In this document: positions 49,094-58,541 of the stretch, one piece after another
Numbering within the stretch: position 1 is the first letter of the stretch
How the letters are laid out: each line of letters begins with the position of its first letter
Assembly (NCBI RefSeq): GCF_001514145.1
Contig: NZ_KQ948657.1
Location: 1 to 64,000, forward strand
Length of the DNA stretch: 64,000 nucleotides
Direction: 5' to 3'
From: Streptomyces canus
Lineage (GTDB): Bacteria > Actinomycetota > Actinomycetes > Streptomycetales > Streptomycetaceae
The notes under the pieces: model-generated
Databases searched by the model: none
The model's input: only the letters and a program-made list of their open reading frames with translations
Told to the model about the DNA's origin: nothing
Made by a program: the position numbers and the translations under genes

Positions 49094-52000
49094 GTGTCGC
49101 CACAGTCCCCCAGTAACTCGAGCATCTCGACCGACGCAGACCAAGCGGGCAAGAACCCCGCTGCCGCGTTCGGCCCGAACGAGTGGCTCGTCGACGAGAT
49201 CTATCAGCAGTACCTCCAGGACCCGAATTCGGTAGACCGTGCCTGGTGGGACTTCTTCGCCGACTACAAGTCGGGGGCCGCCGCTCCGGCTGCGGCGGGT
49301 ACCGCGGCCGCGGGGGCCGCGGAGACCACCACCACGGCCGCGGCCGCACCGGCCCCCACCGCTCCGGCTCAGGCCGCCGCGCCGGCCCCGGCCGCTGCTC
49401 CGGCCGCCAAGCCGGCCGCCGCGGCTCCGGCCCCCGCCAAGGCCGCTCCGGCCGCCGCTCCGGCTCAGGCCGCCCCGGCTGCCAAGCCGGCCGCTGCGAA
49501 GCCGGCCGCCGCCGCTGCGAAGCCCGCCGCCGCTGCGGGTTCCTCCGCGGAGGGCCCGGAGATGGTGACCCTGCGCGGTCCCGCCGCCGCGGTCGCGAAG
49601 AACATGAACGCCTCCCTGGAGCTGCCCACGGCCACGTCCGTGCGCGCGGTCCCGGTGAAGCTGCTCTTCGACAACCGCATCGTCATCAACAACCATCTGA
49701 AGCGGGCCCGGGGCGGGAAGATCTCCTTCACGCACCTGATCGGCTACGCGATGGTGCAGGCCATCAAGGCCATGCCGTCGATGAACTGGCACTACGCGGA
49801 GAAGGACGGGAAGCCCACCCTCGTCAAGCCGCCGCACGTCAACTTCGGCCTCGCCATCGACCTGGTGAAGCCCAACGGCGACCGCCAGCTGGTCGTCGCG
49901 GGCATCAAGAAGGCCGAGACGCTGAACTTCTTCGAGTTCTGGCAGGCCTACGAGGACATCGTCCGCCGTGCCCGTGACGGCAAGCTGACGATGGACGACT
50001 TCACCGGTGTGACGGTCTCCCTGACGAATCCCGGCGGCCTCGGCACGGTCCACTCCGTGCCCCGCCTGATGCCCGGCCAGTCGGTCATCATGGGCGTCGG
50101 CTCCATGGACTACCCGGCGGAGTTCCAGGGCACCTCCCAGGACACCCTGAACAAGCTCGGCATCGCCAAGGTCATGACGCTCACGTCGACCTACGACCAC
50201 CGGGTCATCCAGGGTGCCGCCTCCGGCGAGTTCCTGCGGATCGTCGCGAACTTCCTCCTCGGTGAGGGCGGCTTCTACGACGAGATCTTCGAGGCGCTGC
50301 GCATCCCCTACGAGCCGGTCCGCTGGCTCAAGGACATCGACGCCTCGCACGACGACGACGTCACCAAGGCCGCCCGCGTCTTCGAGCTGATCCACTCCTA
50401 CCGGGTCCGCGGCCACGTCATGGCCGACACCGACCCGCTGGAGTACCGCCAGCGCAAGCACCCCGACCTGGACATCACCGAGCACGGCCTCACCCTGTGG
50501 GACCTGGAGCGGGAGTTCGCGGTCGGCGGCTTCGCCGGCAAGTCCCTGATGAAGCTGCGCGACATCCTCGGTGTGCTGCGCGACTCGTACTGCCGCACCA
50601 CCGGCGTCGAGTTCATGCACATCCAGGACCCGAAGCAGCGCAGGTGGATCCAGGACCGCATCGAGCGCTCGCACACCAAGCCGGAGCGCGAGGAGCAGCT
50701 GCGCATCCTGCGCCGGCTGAACGCGGCGGAGGCCTTCGAGACCTTCCTGCAGACGAAGTACGTCGGCCAGAAGCGCTTCTCCCTGGAGGGCGGCGAGTCC
50801 GTCATCCCGCTGCTCGACGCGGTGCTGGACTCGGCCGCCGAGTCCCGCCTGGACGAGGTCGTCATCGGCATGGCCCACCGCGGCCGGCTGAACGTCCTGG
50901 CGAACATCGTCGGCAAGTCGTACGCGCAGATCTTCCGCGAGTTCGAGGGCAACCTCGACCCGAAGTCGATGCACGGCTCCGGTGACGTGAAGTACCACCT
51001 GGGCGCCGAGGGCACCTTCACGGGCCTGGACGGCGAGCAGATCAAGGTCTCGCTGGCGGCGAACCCCTCCCACCTGGAGACGGTCGACCCGGTCATCGAG
51101 GGCATCACCCGCGCCAAGCAGGACATCATCAACAAGGGCGGCACGGACTTCACGGTCCTGCCGGTCGCCCTGCACGGCGACGCGGCCTTCGCGGGCCAGG
51201 GCGTGGTGGCCGAGACCCTGAACATGTCGCAGCTGCGGGGTTACCGCACCGGCGGCACGGTCCACATCGTCATCAACAACCAGGTCGGCTTCACGGCCGC
51301 CCCGGAGTCCTCCCGCTCGTCGATGTACGCGACGGACGTGGCGAGGATGATCGAGGCCCCGATCTTCCACGTGAACGGCGACGACCCGGAGGCCGTGGTC
51401 CGCGTGGCCCGTCTGGCCTTCGAGTTCCGCCAGGCGTTCAACAAGGACGTGGTGATCGACCTCATCTGCTACCGCCGCCGCGGTCACAACGAGTCGGACA
51501 ACCCGGCCTTCACCCAGCCGCTGATGTACGACCTGATCGACAAGAAGCGCTCGGTGCGCAAGCTGTACACCGAGTCCCTGATCGGTCGCGGCGACATCAC
51601 CCTGGAAGAGGCCGAGCAGGCCCTGCAGGACTACCAGGGCCAGCTGGAGAAGGTCTTCACCGAGGTCCGCGAGGCCGTCACGGCCCAGCCGGCCGCCGGA
51701 CCCGTCTCCGACCCGCAGGCCGAGTTCCCGGTCGCCGTGAACACCGCGATCTCCTCGGAGACCGTGAAGCGGATCGCCGAGTCCCAGGTCAACATCCCCG
51801 ACACCTTCCACGTCCACCCGCGTCTGCTGCCGCAGCTGCAGCGCCGGGCGTCGATGGTCGAGGACGGCACGATCGACTGGGGCATGGGCGAGACGCTGGC
51901 CGTGGGCTCCCTGCTCCTCGAGGGCACCCCGGTCCGCCTCTCCGGCCAGGACTCGCAGCGCGGTACGTTTGGCCAGCGCCACGCGGTCCTGATCGACCGG

Positions 52001-52921
52001 GAGACAGGCGAGGAGCACACCCCGCTCCAGTACCTCGCCGAGGACCAGGCCCGCTACAACGTCTACAACTCCCTCCTGTCCGAGTACGCGGTCATGGGCT
52101 TCGAGTACGGCTACTCGCTGGCCCGCCCCGACGCGCTCGTGCTGTGGGAGGCGCAGTTCGGTGACTTCGTCAACGGCGCGCAGACGATCGTCGACGAGTA
52201 CATCTCGGCGGCGGAGCAGAAGTGGGGCCAGACGAGCGGTGTGACGCTGCTCCTCCCCCACGGCTACGAGGGCCAGGGCCCGGACCACTCGTCCGCGCGC
52301 GTGGAGCGCTTCCTCCAGCTCTGCGCCCAGAACAACATGACGGTCGCGATGCCGACCCTCCCGTCGAACTACTTCCACCTCCTGCGGTGGCAGGTGCACA
52401 ACCCGCACCACAAGCCGCTGGTGGTCTTCACCCCGAAGTCGATGCTGCGCCTCAAGGCCGCCGCGTCGAAGACGGAGGAGTTCACGTCGGGTCAGTTCCG
52501 CCCGGTCATCGGCGACACGTCGGTGGACGCGGCCGCGGTCAAGAAGGTCGTCTTCTGCGCCGGCAAGGTCTACTACGACCTCGACGCCGAGCGTCAGAAG
52601 CGCGGTGTCACGGACACGGCGATCATCCGCGTCGAGCGCCTGTACCCCCTTCCGGGTGCCGAGCTCCAGGCCGAGATCGCCAAGTACCCGAACGCCGAGA
52701 AGTACCTCTGGGCCCAGGAGGAGCCGGCGAACCAGGGCGCGTGGCCCTTCATCGCCCTCAACCTGATCGACCACCTGGACCTGGCGGTCGGCGCGGACAT
52801 CCCGCACGGCGAGCGGCTGCGGCGGATCTCCCGCCCGCACGGCTCGTCCCCGGCGGTGGGCTCGGCGAAGCGGCACCAGGCCGAGCAGGAGCAGTTGGTG
52901 CGTGAGGTGTTCGACGCGTAA
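49094..52921 (+). CDS. kgd: Multifunctional 2-oxoglutarate dehydrogenase (Kgd/SucA type)
   Basis: GTG 49094 gives 1275 aa. An N-terminal E1-type segment ([31 protein letters not shown]) is followed by an Ala/Pro/Lys-rich flexible linker (~residues 55-150). An E2-like catalytic acyltransferase domain comes next, with [16 protein letters not shown] at about residue 367. The E1 thiamine-diphosphate domain follows, with the conserved segments [34 protein letters not shown] and [15 protein letters not shown]. The fused E1/E2 layout, without lipoyl domain, is the actinobacterial type that decarboxylates 2-oxoglutarate in the TCA cycle, regulated by GarA-like proteins. A strong terminator follows. 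Confidence 0.97.
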   Translation: MSPQSPSNSSISTDADQAGKNPAAAFGPNEWLVDEIYQQYLQDPNSVDRAWWDFFADYKSGAAAPAAAGTAAAGAAETTTTAAAAPAPTAPAQAAAPAPAAAPAAKPAAAAPAPAKAAPAAAPAQAAPAAKPAAAKPAAAAAKPAAAAGSSAEGPEMVTLRGPAAAVAKNMNASLELPTATSVRAVPVKLLFDNRIVINNHLKRARGGKISFTHLIGYAMVQAIKAMPSMNWHYAEKDGKPTLVKPPHVNFGLAIDLVKPNGDRQLVVAGIKKAETLNFFEFWQAYEDIVRRARDGKLTMDDFTGVTVSLTNPGGLGTVHSVPRLMPGQSVIMGVGSMDYPAEFQGTSQDTLNKLGIAKVMTLTSTYDHRVIQGAASGEFLRIVANFLLGEGGFYDEIFEALRIPYEPVRWLKDIDASHDDDVTKAARVFELIHSYRVRGHVMADTDPLEYRQRKHPDLDITEHGLTLWDLEREFAVGGFAGKSLMKLRDILGVLRDSYCRTTGVEFMHIQDPKQRRWIQDRIERSHTKPEREEQLRILRRLNAAEAFETFLQTKYVGQKRFSLEGGESVIPLLDAVLDSAAESRLDEVVIGMAHRGRLNVLANIVGKSYAQIFREFEGNLDPKSMHGSGDVKYHLGAEGTFTGLDGEQIKVSLAANPSHLETVDPVIEGITRAKQDIINKGGTDFTVLPVALHGDAAFAGQGVVAETLNMSQLRGYRTGGTVHIVINNQVGFTAAPESSRSSMYATDVARMIEAPIFHVNGDDPEAVVRVARLAFEFRQAFNKDVVIDLICYRRRGHNESDNPAFTQPLMYDLIDKKRSVRKLYTESLIGRGDITLEEAEQALQDYQGQLEKVFTEVREAVTAQPAAGPVSDPQAEFPVAVNTAISSETVKRIAESQVNIPDTFHVHPRLLPQLQRRASMVEDGTIDWGMGETLAVGSLLLEGTPVRLSGQDSQRGTFGQRHAVLIDRETGEEHTPLQYLAEDQARYNVYNSLLSEYAVMGFEYGYSLARPDALVLWEAQFGDFVNGAQTIVDEYISAAEQKWGQTSGVTLLLPHGYEGQGPDHSSARVERFLQLCAQNNMTVAMPTLPSNYFHLLRWQVHNPHHKPLVVFTPKSMLRLKAAASKTEEFTSGQFRPVIGDTSVDAAAVKKVVFCAGKVYYDLDAERQKRGVTDTAIIRVERLYPLPGAELQAEIAKYPNAEKYLWAQEEPANQGAWPFIALNLIDHLDLAVGADIPHGERLRRISRPHGSSPAVGSAKRHQAEQEQLVREVFDA

Positions 52922-52944
52922 CCGCTCTCGAAGGCTGTGCGTGA

Positions 52945-52979
52945 CCGGGCCGCACCCCCTCTCCGGGGGTGCGGCCCGG
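52945..52979 (+). terminator. Strong hairpin after kgd
   Basis: CCGGGCCGCACCCCC (52945-52959) and GGGGGTGCGGCCCGG (52965-52979) form a perfect 15-bp stem around a 5-nt loop, 24 bp after the kgd stop. A short T-run (GTTTCGG) follows. Confidence 0.9.
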
Positions 52980-53006
52980 CCGTTTCGGCGCACTTATCCT
53001 TGAGCC

Positions 53007-53195
53007 ATGTACTTCACGGACCGTGGCATCGAGGAACTGGAGAAGCGGCGCGGCGAGGAGGAAGTCACCTTCGAGTGGCTCGCCGAGCAGCTACGGACGT
53101 TCGTCGACCTCAATCCCGACTTCGAGGTACCGGTGGAGCGGCTGGCCACGTGGCTGGCCCGGCTGGACGACGAGGACGACGAGGACGACGAATAG
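53007..53195 (+). CDS. DUF6104-family small protein
   Basis: The 62-aa protein begins MYFTDRGIEELEKRRGEEEVTFEWLAEQLRTFVDLNPDFEVPVERLATWLARL and ends in an acidic run of Asp/Glu (DDEDDEDDE). This matches the small DUF6104 proteins widespread in Streptomyces. No function is known; the amphipathic helix followed by an acidic tail suggests a protein-binding role. It lies between two terminators, so it is a monocistronic unit after kgd. Confidence 0.85.
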   Translation: MYFTDRGIEELEKRRGEEEVTFEWLAEQLRTFVDLNPDFEVPVERLATWLARLDDEDDEDDE

Positions 53196-53216
53196 GGCCT
53201 TACGGCTTCTCCATCA

Positions 53217-53244
53217 CGGGGCACCCCTGAGGTGCCCCGCTTTT
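53217..53244 (+). terminator. Hairpin with T-run after the DUF6104 gene
   Basis: CGGGGCACC (53217-53225) and GGTGCCCCG (53231-53239) form a 9-bp stem with a 5-nt loop, followed by CTTTT. It lies 21 bp after the small gene and is a standard intrinsic terminator. Confidence 0.88.
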
Positions 53245-53285
53245 CGTGGCGGCGGTCGGTCGCGGGGGTCTGTCGCGGAGGTGCG

Positions 53286-53768
53286 TCAGGTCGTACGACA
53301 GCCCGAGCGCCCCGTGGGCCGGCCGCAGCGCTCCCAACGTGAGCCGCGGCCGCCGCTGAGGTAGCGCAGGGCCCAGGCGGCCAGCGGGAGACCTGCCGCC
53401 GGCTGGGCCAGGGGCGGGGCCTTCGGGTCGCCGGACCAGGGGAGCCACGGGGTGAGGCGGCTCCCGCGACCACTTCCTCCGGCTGGTCCCGGGCCACCGC
53501 GCGGAGGCAGTCGGTCGGTTCGCCGGGAGCGGGGCCGGCAGGGAGGCCCAGGCCCATGCGTGTCGGTGCGAGGGCCAGACGGGCCGCGAAGGTGCGCATG
53601 GCCTTGCCCTCCGCCCGCCGGAGTGCCGCCGGCGAGCCAGACGTGGCCCACAGGGCGGCGGAAGCCGGACGCGATGGGTAGCCGCCGCGGTCGGTCCCGC
53701 CACAGGGCGAGAACGAGCCAGGGAGCGTCGACGGCCAGGGCGGTGACCCAGAGTGTCTTGACTTTCAC
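53286..53768 (-). pseudogene. Possible decayed membrane-protein gene
   Basis: A frame from GTG 53768 begins VKVKTLWVTALAVDAPWLVLALWRDRP, a hydrophobic start with a good look. After about residue 45 it loses character, while neighbouring frames give short plausible pieces (LRAVARDQPEE). The last part (GDPKAPPLAQPAAGLPLAAWALRYLSGG) is again reasonable. The start has no good ribosome-binding site (GGGGA directly abuts GTG). It may be a frameshifted remnant of an unidentified gene, or non-coding. Low confidence. Confidence 0.25.
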
Positions 53769-53772
53769 TCCC

Positions 53773-53786
53773 CACGATATATCGTG
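53773..53786. promoter_or_regulatory. Perfect 14-bp palindrome upstream of the DUF4097-PadR genes
   Basis: CACGATATATCGTG is a perfect palindrome, 48 bp upstream of the ATG at 53835. A similar half-site (CGCGATATGGCG) follows at 53800. AT-rich palindromes of this type are typical PadR operators, and the PadR gene is the second gene of this operon, so autoregulation is likely. The palindrome is seen; the binding protein is inference. Confidence 0.6.
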
Positions 53787-53834
53787 AATTGCAGGAGACG
53801 CGATATGGCGCGTTGCTACGGGGAGGTCTGCACC

Positions 53835-54887
53835 ATGCCCGAGTGGTCCGTCACGGAGCCCAGGAAGCTCACCTTCGACGAGCCCGTACGCGAACTCCAC
53901 GTGCGCATCGTCAACGGAACGGTGAACGTGGTGGGCACGGACGAAGGTTCCGCACGCCTGGAGGTGTCCGAGATCGAGGGACCGCCTCTGGTCGTCACCC
54001 AGGAGGGCGGCACCCTCACGGTCGCCTACGAGGACCTGCCCTGGAAGGGCTTCCTCAAGTGGCTCGACCGCAAGGGCTGGCGGCGCAGCGCCGTCGTCTC
54101 GCTGGCCGTGCCGGCCGACACCCGCGTCGAGGTGGGTGTGGTCAGCGCCGCCGCCGTCGTGTCGGGGGTGCGCGGCCCGTCGGTGGTGAAGGGGGTCAAC
54201 GGCGACACGACCCTCGTCGGCCTCTCCGGACCCGTCCGCGCCGACACCGTCTCCGGGAACCTGGAGGCGCAGGCCGTCACCGGTGACCTGCGCTTCAACT
54301 CGGTCTCCGGGGATCTCACCGTCGTGGAGGGCTCCGGCCCCTCCGTGCGGGCCGACTCCGTCAGCGGCTCGATGATCGTGGACCTCGATCCGGAGGGCCC
54401 CACCGAGGTCCGGCTGACCAGCGTCTCGGGTGAGATCGCCATCCGGCTCCCCCAGCCCGCGGACGCGGAGGTGGAGGCCAACACCGCGAGCGGGACGATC
54501 TCCAACGCCTTCGACGGCCTGCGCGTGCACGGCCAGTGGGGCGCCCACAAGGTCACCGGCCGCCTCGGCGCCGGGACCGGCAAGCTCCGCGCGACCACCG
54601 TCTCCGGCTCCATCGCCCTCCTGCGCCGCCCGCCCCGGGAGGACGAGGAGGAGCCGTGGGAGACGGATCCTTTCGTGAAGGACGGTCCCACGGGCGCCGG
54701 ACCGGCCGGCGCCGCCGGCCCGGTGGACGGCGAGGGCGGCGCCTCGGGGGACAATTCCCTTTCCGGCCCGGCCGACGACCCCGACCTCACGGACGCCCAC
54801 GATCCCACGGACGAACGGACGGACGACCCGACGGACGACCCGTCCCGCGCCCCGGCCGACGGCACGACCGACAAGAAGGTGCTCTGA
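53835..54887 (+). CDS. DUF4097-type beta-strand repeat protein
   Basis: ATG 53835 behind GGGGAGG gives 350 aa. It has an N-terminal strand-rich region (WSVTEPRKLTFDEPVRELHVRIVNGTVNVVGTDEG), then a beta-helix-like DUF4097 segment with repeated units (GVNGDTTLVGLSGPVRADTVSGN, TGDLRFNSVSGDLTVVEGSG, VRADSVSGSMIVDLD). A Pro/Asp/Gly-rich C-terminal tail with acidic repeats (HDPTDERTDDPTDDPSR) follows. No signal peptide is seen. DUF4097 proteins often accompany PadR or sigma/anti-sigma genes and may act as regulators or scaffolds. It is 1 bp from the PadR gene. Confidence 0.88.
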   Translation: MPEWSVTEPRKLTFDEPVRELHVRIVNGTVNVVGTDEGSARLEVSEIEGPPLVVTQEGGTLTVAYEDLPWKGFLKWLDRKGWRRSAVVSLAVPADTRVEVGVVSAAAVVSGVRGPSVVKGVNGDTTLVGLSGPVRADTVSGNLEAQAVTGDLRFNSVSGDLTVVEGSGPSVRADSVSGSMIVDLDPEGPTEVRLTSVSGEIAIRLPQPADAEVEANTASGTISNAFDGLRVHGQWGAHKVTGRLGAGTGKLRATTVSGSIALLRRPPREDEEEPWETDPFVKDGPTGAGPAGAAGPVDGEGGASGDNSLSGPADDPDLTDAHDPTDERTDDPTDDPSRAPADGTTDKKVL

Positions 54888-54888
54888 C

Positions 54889-55965
54889 ATGCCTCCCGTC
54901 TTCGCCCACGGCCGCCTCCGTCTCTACCTGTTGAAGCTGCTGGACGAGGCCCCGCGCCACGGTTACGAGGTGATCCGGCTTCTGGAGGAGCGTTTCCAGG
55001 GCCTGTACGCCCCCTCGGCGGGCACCGTCTACCCCCGGCTGTCCAAGCTGGAGGCGGAGGGCCTGGTCACCCACACCACCGAGGGCGGCCGCAAGGTGTA
55101 CTCCATCACGGACGCGGGCCGCGCCGAGCTGGCCGACCGCAGTGGTGAACTGGCCGACCTGGAGCTGGAGATCCGCGACTCGGTCGCCGAGCTCGCCGCC
55201 GAGATCCGGGCCGATGTGCGCGGCGCGGCGGGTGATCTGCGGCGCGAGATGCGGGCTGCCGCGACCCAGGCCCGCCGGGGCGGTGGCGCCAAGGAAGGCA
55301 CCGGCGAACACGAGGGCCCCTTCGGGGACTTCGCGGAGTACGCCGACAAGGAGGCGTGGCGCACCGCCAAGGAGGAGATGCGCCGCGTCAAGCAGGAGTG
55401 GAAGGAACAGGCCCGGCGCGCCAAGGACGAGAGCCGCCGCGCCCGCGAGGAGGCCCAGCGGGCCCGCCGTCAGGCCAAGGAGGCCCAGGACCGGGCGCGG
55501 GAGCAGGCGCAGGAGGAGGTGCAGCGCATCGCCAAGCGTGTACAGGAGCGGGTGCAGGACCACTTCGCGCGCGGCGACTGGCCGACGGGGGTGCGCGAGG
55601 GACTGACCGAACTGGCCAAGGAGTTCGGCGAGTTCGGGAAGGACTACGGCAAGGAGTTCGGGAAGGACTTCGGCTTCGGCCGGGGCGGCGCGAAGTCCGA
55701 GAAGGCCGAGGGAACGCCACCCGGCCCCCAGTACTCGCACACCCCGGAGGACTTCCCCGCCGAGTACGAACCTTCCTGGGCCCACGAGGACTCCACCGGT
55801 GACCCGGCCCGCGACCTGGACCGCCTGCTCGACCGCTTCCGCGACGACATCCGCGACGCGGCCCGCGATCACGGCATCACGGCCGACCAGCTGCGCGACG
55901 CCCGCCGCCATCTGTCGACGGCGGCGGCCCACATCGGGGCACTGCTGCGAGCGCCGAAGGCGTGA
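54889..55965 (+). CDS. PadR-family regulator with long coiled-coil tail
   Basis: The 358-aa protein has an N-terminal PadR winged helix (LRLYLLKLLDEAPRHGYEVIRLLEERFQGLYAPSAGTVYPRLSKLEAEGLVTHTTEGGRKVYSITDAGRAEL), a coiled-coil of Glu/Arg heptads (~residues 160-215, REEAQRARRQAKEAQDRAREQ), and a C-terminal domain with GDPARDLDRLLDRFRDDIRDAARDHGITADQLRDARRHLSTAAAHIGAL. This is much longer than a typical PadR (110-180 aa). It begins 1 bp after the DUF4097 stop. Together they likely repress their own operon via the palindrome at 53773. Confidence 0.9.
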   Translation: MPPVFAHGRLRLYLLKLLDEAPRHGYEVIRLLEERFQGLYAPSAGTVYPRLSKLEAEGLVTHTTEGGRKVYSITDAGRAELADRSGELADLELEIRDSVAELAAEIRADVRGAAGDLRREMRAAATQARRGGGAKEGTGEHEGPFGDFAEYADKEAWRTAKEEMRRVKQEWKEQARRAKDESRRAREEAQRARRQAKEAQDRAREQAQEEVQRIAKRVQERVQDHFARGDWPTGVREGLTELAKEFGEFGKDYGKEFGKDFGFGRGGAKSEKAEGTPPGPQYSHTPEDFPAEYEPSWAHEDSTGDPARDLDRLLDRFRDDIRDAARDHGITADQLRDARRHLSTAAAHIGALLRAPKA

Positions 55966-56010
55966 GCCGGACGGGCGCCGCCGTCACCGACGTCGGCGCC
56001 CTCGCGGACC

Positions 56011-56574
56011 TCAGCCGGCCTTCGCCTCTCCTCCGCCGTAGAGGACACGCACGACCGACTCGTAGGTCACCCCGTGGTCGGCGAGGACCTCCCCGGGCAC
56101 TCCCGGCCTGACGGTCAGGGCCAGCAGGATGTGCTCGTCGCCGACATGGCGGTCCCGCCGGGCCACGGCGATACGAAGCGCCTTCTCCAGGATCTCCTTG
56201 GCGCCCCGCCCGAAGGAGCGCCGCCCGGACCACCACCCCTTGTCCTTCCGGTCGCCGGCCATCGCCCCGACCCCGTGCACCTCCTCGACCCGGGCGACGA
56301 TCTCCGAGACGTCGATCCCGAGCCCGGCCAGCGCCTCGGCGTCCGCCTGGGACAGCCCGGCCCGCCGTCGCGCCTCACCCAGCGCCTCCCGTACGGCGTC
56401 CCCACGCTCAGCCAGCCCGAGAGCGGCCAGGGCGAAGGAGGCCCGACTGGCCTCCCGGTCCAGCAGCGCCAGCAGCAGATGCTCGGCGTCCACGGAACCC
56501 GTCCCAGCCCCCTCGGCATGTTCGACCGCACCCATGACCACCGCCCGGGCGTCCTTCGTGAACCGCTCGAACAT
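56011..56574 (-). CDS. Clp N-terminal-domain protein (ClpN-like)
   Basis: ATG 56574 gives 187 aa. It starts MFERFTKDARAVVMGAVEHAEGAGTGSVDAEHLLLALLDREASRASFALAALGL, the first Clp_N repeat, and has a second in FGRGAKEILEKALRIAVARRDRHVGDEHILLALTVRPGVPGEVLADHGV. It lacks any AAA+ or ATPase domain, so it is a free Clp N-domain, a type that can act as adaptor or regulator of Clp chaperones. The start codon overlaps the stop of the HTH gene by 1 bp (TGATG). The two form a tightly coupled module. Confidence 0.9.
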   Translation of the reverse strand: MFERFTKDARAVVMGAVEHAEGAGTGSVDAEHLLLALLDREASRASFALAALGLAERGDAVREALGEARRRAGLSQADAEALAGLGIDVSEIVARVEEVHGVGAMAGDRKDKGWWSGRRSFGRGAKEILEKALRIAVARRDRHVGDEHILLALTVRPGVPGEVLADHGVTYESVVRVLYGGGEAKAG

Positions 56575-56783
56575 CAATGCCTCCCGTACTTCTTGTGCAC
56601 GGCCTGCCTGCTCACTCCGAGTTCCGCGGCGATCTCCTGCCACGACCAGCCCTGATTGCGCGCACTGCGCACCTGCACCGACTCCAGCTGCTCCAGCAGC
56701 CTGCGCAGCGCGGCGACGGCACGCAGCCCCACGCGGGGATCGCGATCGCCGGCGCGCGCGGCGAGATCCGTTGCTTCGGTCAT
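56574..56783 (-). CDS. Small helix-turn-helix protein
   Basis: ATG 56783 gives 69 aa. The C-terminal part reads RSARNQGWSWQEIAAELGVSRQAVHKKYGRH, a classical HTH (Trp-type first helix, turn AELGVS, recognition helix RQAVHKKY). The N-terminal half is helical. It is followed in-frame overlap by the Clp-N gene. The start codon sits against the first of two operator-like inverted repeats, pointing to autoregulation. A homologous pair, HTH plus Clp-N protein, is known in Streptomyces but not characterised as far as I know. Confidence 0.88.
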   Translation of the reverse strand: MTEATDLAARAGDRDPRVGLRAVAALRRLLEQLESVQVRSARNQGWSWQEIAAELGVSRQAVHKKYGRH

Positions 56784-56784
56784 G

Positions 56785-56829
56785 ATGTCAACCTACGTTG
56801 ACATGACCGTCCCGTCAACCACAGTTGAC
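56785..56829. promoter_or_regulatory. Two operator-like inverted repeats upstream of the HTH gene
   Basis: ATGTCAAC-CTAC-GTTGACAT (56785-56804) is a perfect 8-bp inverted repeat with 4-nt spacer; GTCAAC-CACA-GTTGAC (56814-56829) is a second, 6-bp, with the same spacer size. Their centres are 27 bp apart. The first touches the start codon of the HTH gene at 56783. They are strong candidates for binding by the HTH protein. Another possible use is the divergent or readthrough control of the oxidoreductase gene, whose stop is at 56890. Confidence 0.75.
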
Positions 56830-56889
56830 ATACATCGGCGGCCGGCCCTCGAAGGGGCCGGCCGCCGACAGGAAGAACGGAAGGTGAAA

Positions 56890-57855
56890 TCAGCCGTTCG
56901 TGAGCACGACCTTCCCGAACTGCTCACCGGACTCCACCCGTTGGAAGCCCTCACGCGCACGGTCCATCGGGAGCACCTCGTCGATCACGGGCCGCACACC
57001 CGTGGCCGCGCAGAACGCGAGCAGGTCCTCCAGCTCGTCCTTGGTCCCCATGGTCGACCCCACGACCTTGAGCTCCAGGAAGAAGATCCGGGTCAGTTCG
57101 GCGTGCGAGGGGCGGTCGCCGCTCGTGGCACCGGAGATGACCACCGTGCCGCCGGGCTTGAGCGACTTCACGGAGTGCGACCAGGTGGCCGCGCCCACGG
57201 TCTCGATGACGGCGTCCACCCGCTGCGGCAGCCGCGCCCCCGGCTCCAGCGCCTCCACGGCCCCGAGTTCCACCGCACGCTTCCGCTTGGCCTCGTCCCG
57301 GCTGGTGGCGAAGACCCGCAACCCCGCGGCCTTCCCCAGCACGATCGCGGCCGTGGCGACACCACCGCCCGCGCCCTGCACCAGCACGGAGTCTCCGGGC
57401 CGGACCCCGGCATTCGTGAACAGCATCCGGTACGCCGTCAGCCACGCCGTGGGCAGACAGGCGGCCTCCGCGAAGGACAGCTCCTTCGGCTTGGGGAGGA
57501 CGTTCCAGGTCGGCACGGCGACCTTCTCGGCGAACGTCCCCTGATAACGCTCGGTGAGGATGGAACGCGGCTCCTTGGGGCCGATGCCGTGCCCGCTCTG
57601 ACCGATGACGGAGTGCAGGACGACCTCGTTGCCGTCCTCGTCGACACCGGCGGCGTCACAGCCGAGGATCATCGGCAGCTTGTCCTCCGCGAGGCCTACG
57701 CCGCGCAGGGACCAGAGGTCATGGTGATTGAGGGAAGCGGCCTTGACGTCGACGACGCTCCAACCCGGGCGGGATTCGGGGGCCGGGCGCTCCCCCAACT
57801 CCAGCCCCGAGAGCGGGTTGTCGCGGTCGATTCGGGCGGCGTAGACAGCGAACAT
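56890..57855 (-). CDS. Zinc-type alcohol dehydrogenase-like quinone oxidoreductase
   Basis: ATG 57855 gives 321 aa. It has a medium-chain dehydrogenase fold: N-terminal GroES-like part with SVVDVKAASLNHHDLWSLRG and LPMILGCDAAGVDEDGNEV, and the NADP-binding Rossmann motif VLVQGAGGGVATAAIVLGKAAGLRVF. The catalytic-zinc Cys/His triad is not visible (QOR branch). An unusual insertion includes VLHSVIGQSGHGIGPKEPRSILTERYQG. It reduces quinones or enones with NADPH; the substrate is unknown. It stands alone, downstream of the operator pair. Confidence 0.9.
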   Translation of the reverse strand: MFAVYAARIDRDNPLSGLELGERPAPESRPGWSVVDVKAASLNHHDLWSLRGVGLAEDKLPMILGCDAAGVDEDGNEVVLHSVIGQSGHGIGPKEPRSILTERYQGTFAEKVAVPTWNVLPKPKELSFAEAACLPTAWLTAYRMLFTNAGVRPGDSVLVQGAGGGVATAAIVLGKAAGLRVFATSRDEAKRKRAVELGAVEALEPGARLPQRVDAVIETVGAATWSHSVKSLKPGGTVVISGATSGDRPSHAELTRIFFLELKVVGSTMGTKDELEDLLAFCAATGVRPVIDEVLPMDRAREGFQRVESGEQFGKVVLTNG

Positions 57856-57939
57856 GACCTTGACGATAGGTCCGCCGGCGGTACGGGGGAACCGGGGCGC
57901 GCTGTGACACATGCCCTCTTGCGGTCGGGTGCGGCTATG

Positions 57940-58445
57940 GGGTTGTCGGGTGAGCGGGGGCTGGTCGCGCAGCTGCCCGCGGGCCGCGTGCGCTGCGCTT
58001 GGGCCGGGCGCCTATGAGGGTGCCGCACCGGGCCCTTGCGCGGCTGCGGGCCGGTAGGGGCTGGTCGCGCAGTTCCCCGCGCCCCTGGGGCGTTGCGCTC
58101 CCCTGCGCCACGACGGACCGACCCCCACCCCGCACACCACGACGGACCGTCCGCCACCTCGCGCGCCACGACGGGCCGTTGGCCGCGTACGGCGACAAGG
58201 GGAGGGGGTGGGGGGTGGGGGGTGTCCGCCCGCAGCGGCCGGCGTCCGATACCGAGCAACCGCTGAAGCACCAGCAACCGCCGGACCGAGGACGGACACC
58301 CCCCCCCACCCCGGCCCCGACCCACAACACACCCGCACGCGCTACACGCACCCCCACCGAAGCCGAAACAGGCCGCCGCAGGCACTCAGGGGCGCGGGGA
58401 ACTGCGCACAACGCCCGCCCCCCACCGGCCCGCAGCCACCCGACA
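57940..58445. repeat. Dispersed Streptomyces repeat, inverted copies
   Basis: GGCTGGTCGCGCAGTTCCCCGCGCCCC occurs at about 58059-58085 with flanks CGGCTGCGGGCCGGTAGGG. An inverted copy (GGGGCGCGGGGAACTGCGC ... CACCGGCCCGCAGCCACC) is at 58389-58440. A third partial copy (CGGGGGCTGGTCGCGCAG) lies at about 57950-57967. This sequence recurs between genes in many Streptomyces genomes, from general knowledge. The 58090-58385 interior has poly-C/G runs and no coding frame. The whole space 57856-58541 is gene-free. Confidence 0.8.
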
Positions 58446-58541
58446 ACCCCACCCTCACCCGATCAGCCGCACCCGAAAGCAAAGAAATGGCCCCGCCCGG
58501 AAACCACACCCGGACAGGGCCACCCCCACACGCAACAGAAC

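Noticed and set aside
49058..52993. A 1311-codon open frame on the minus strand opposite kgd
   Set aside because: It is a shadow of the high-GC third position of kgd; the protein is an Arg/Val/Leu/Asp-rich string without domains and has no ribosome-binding site.
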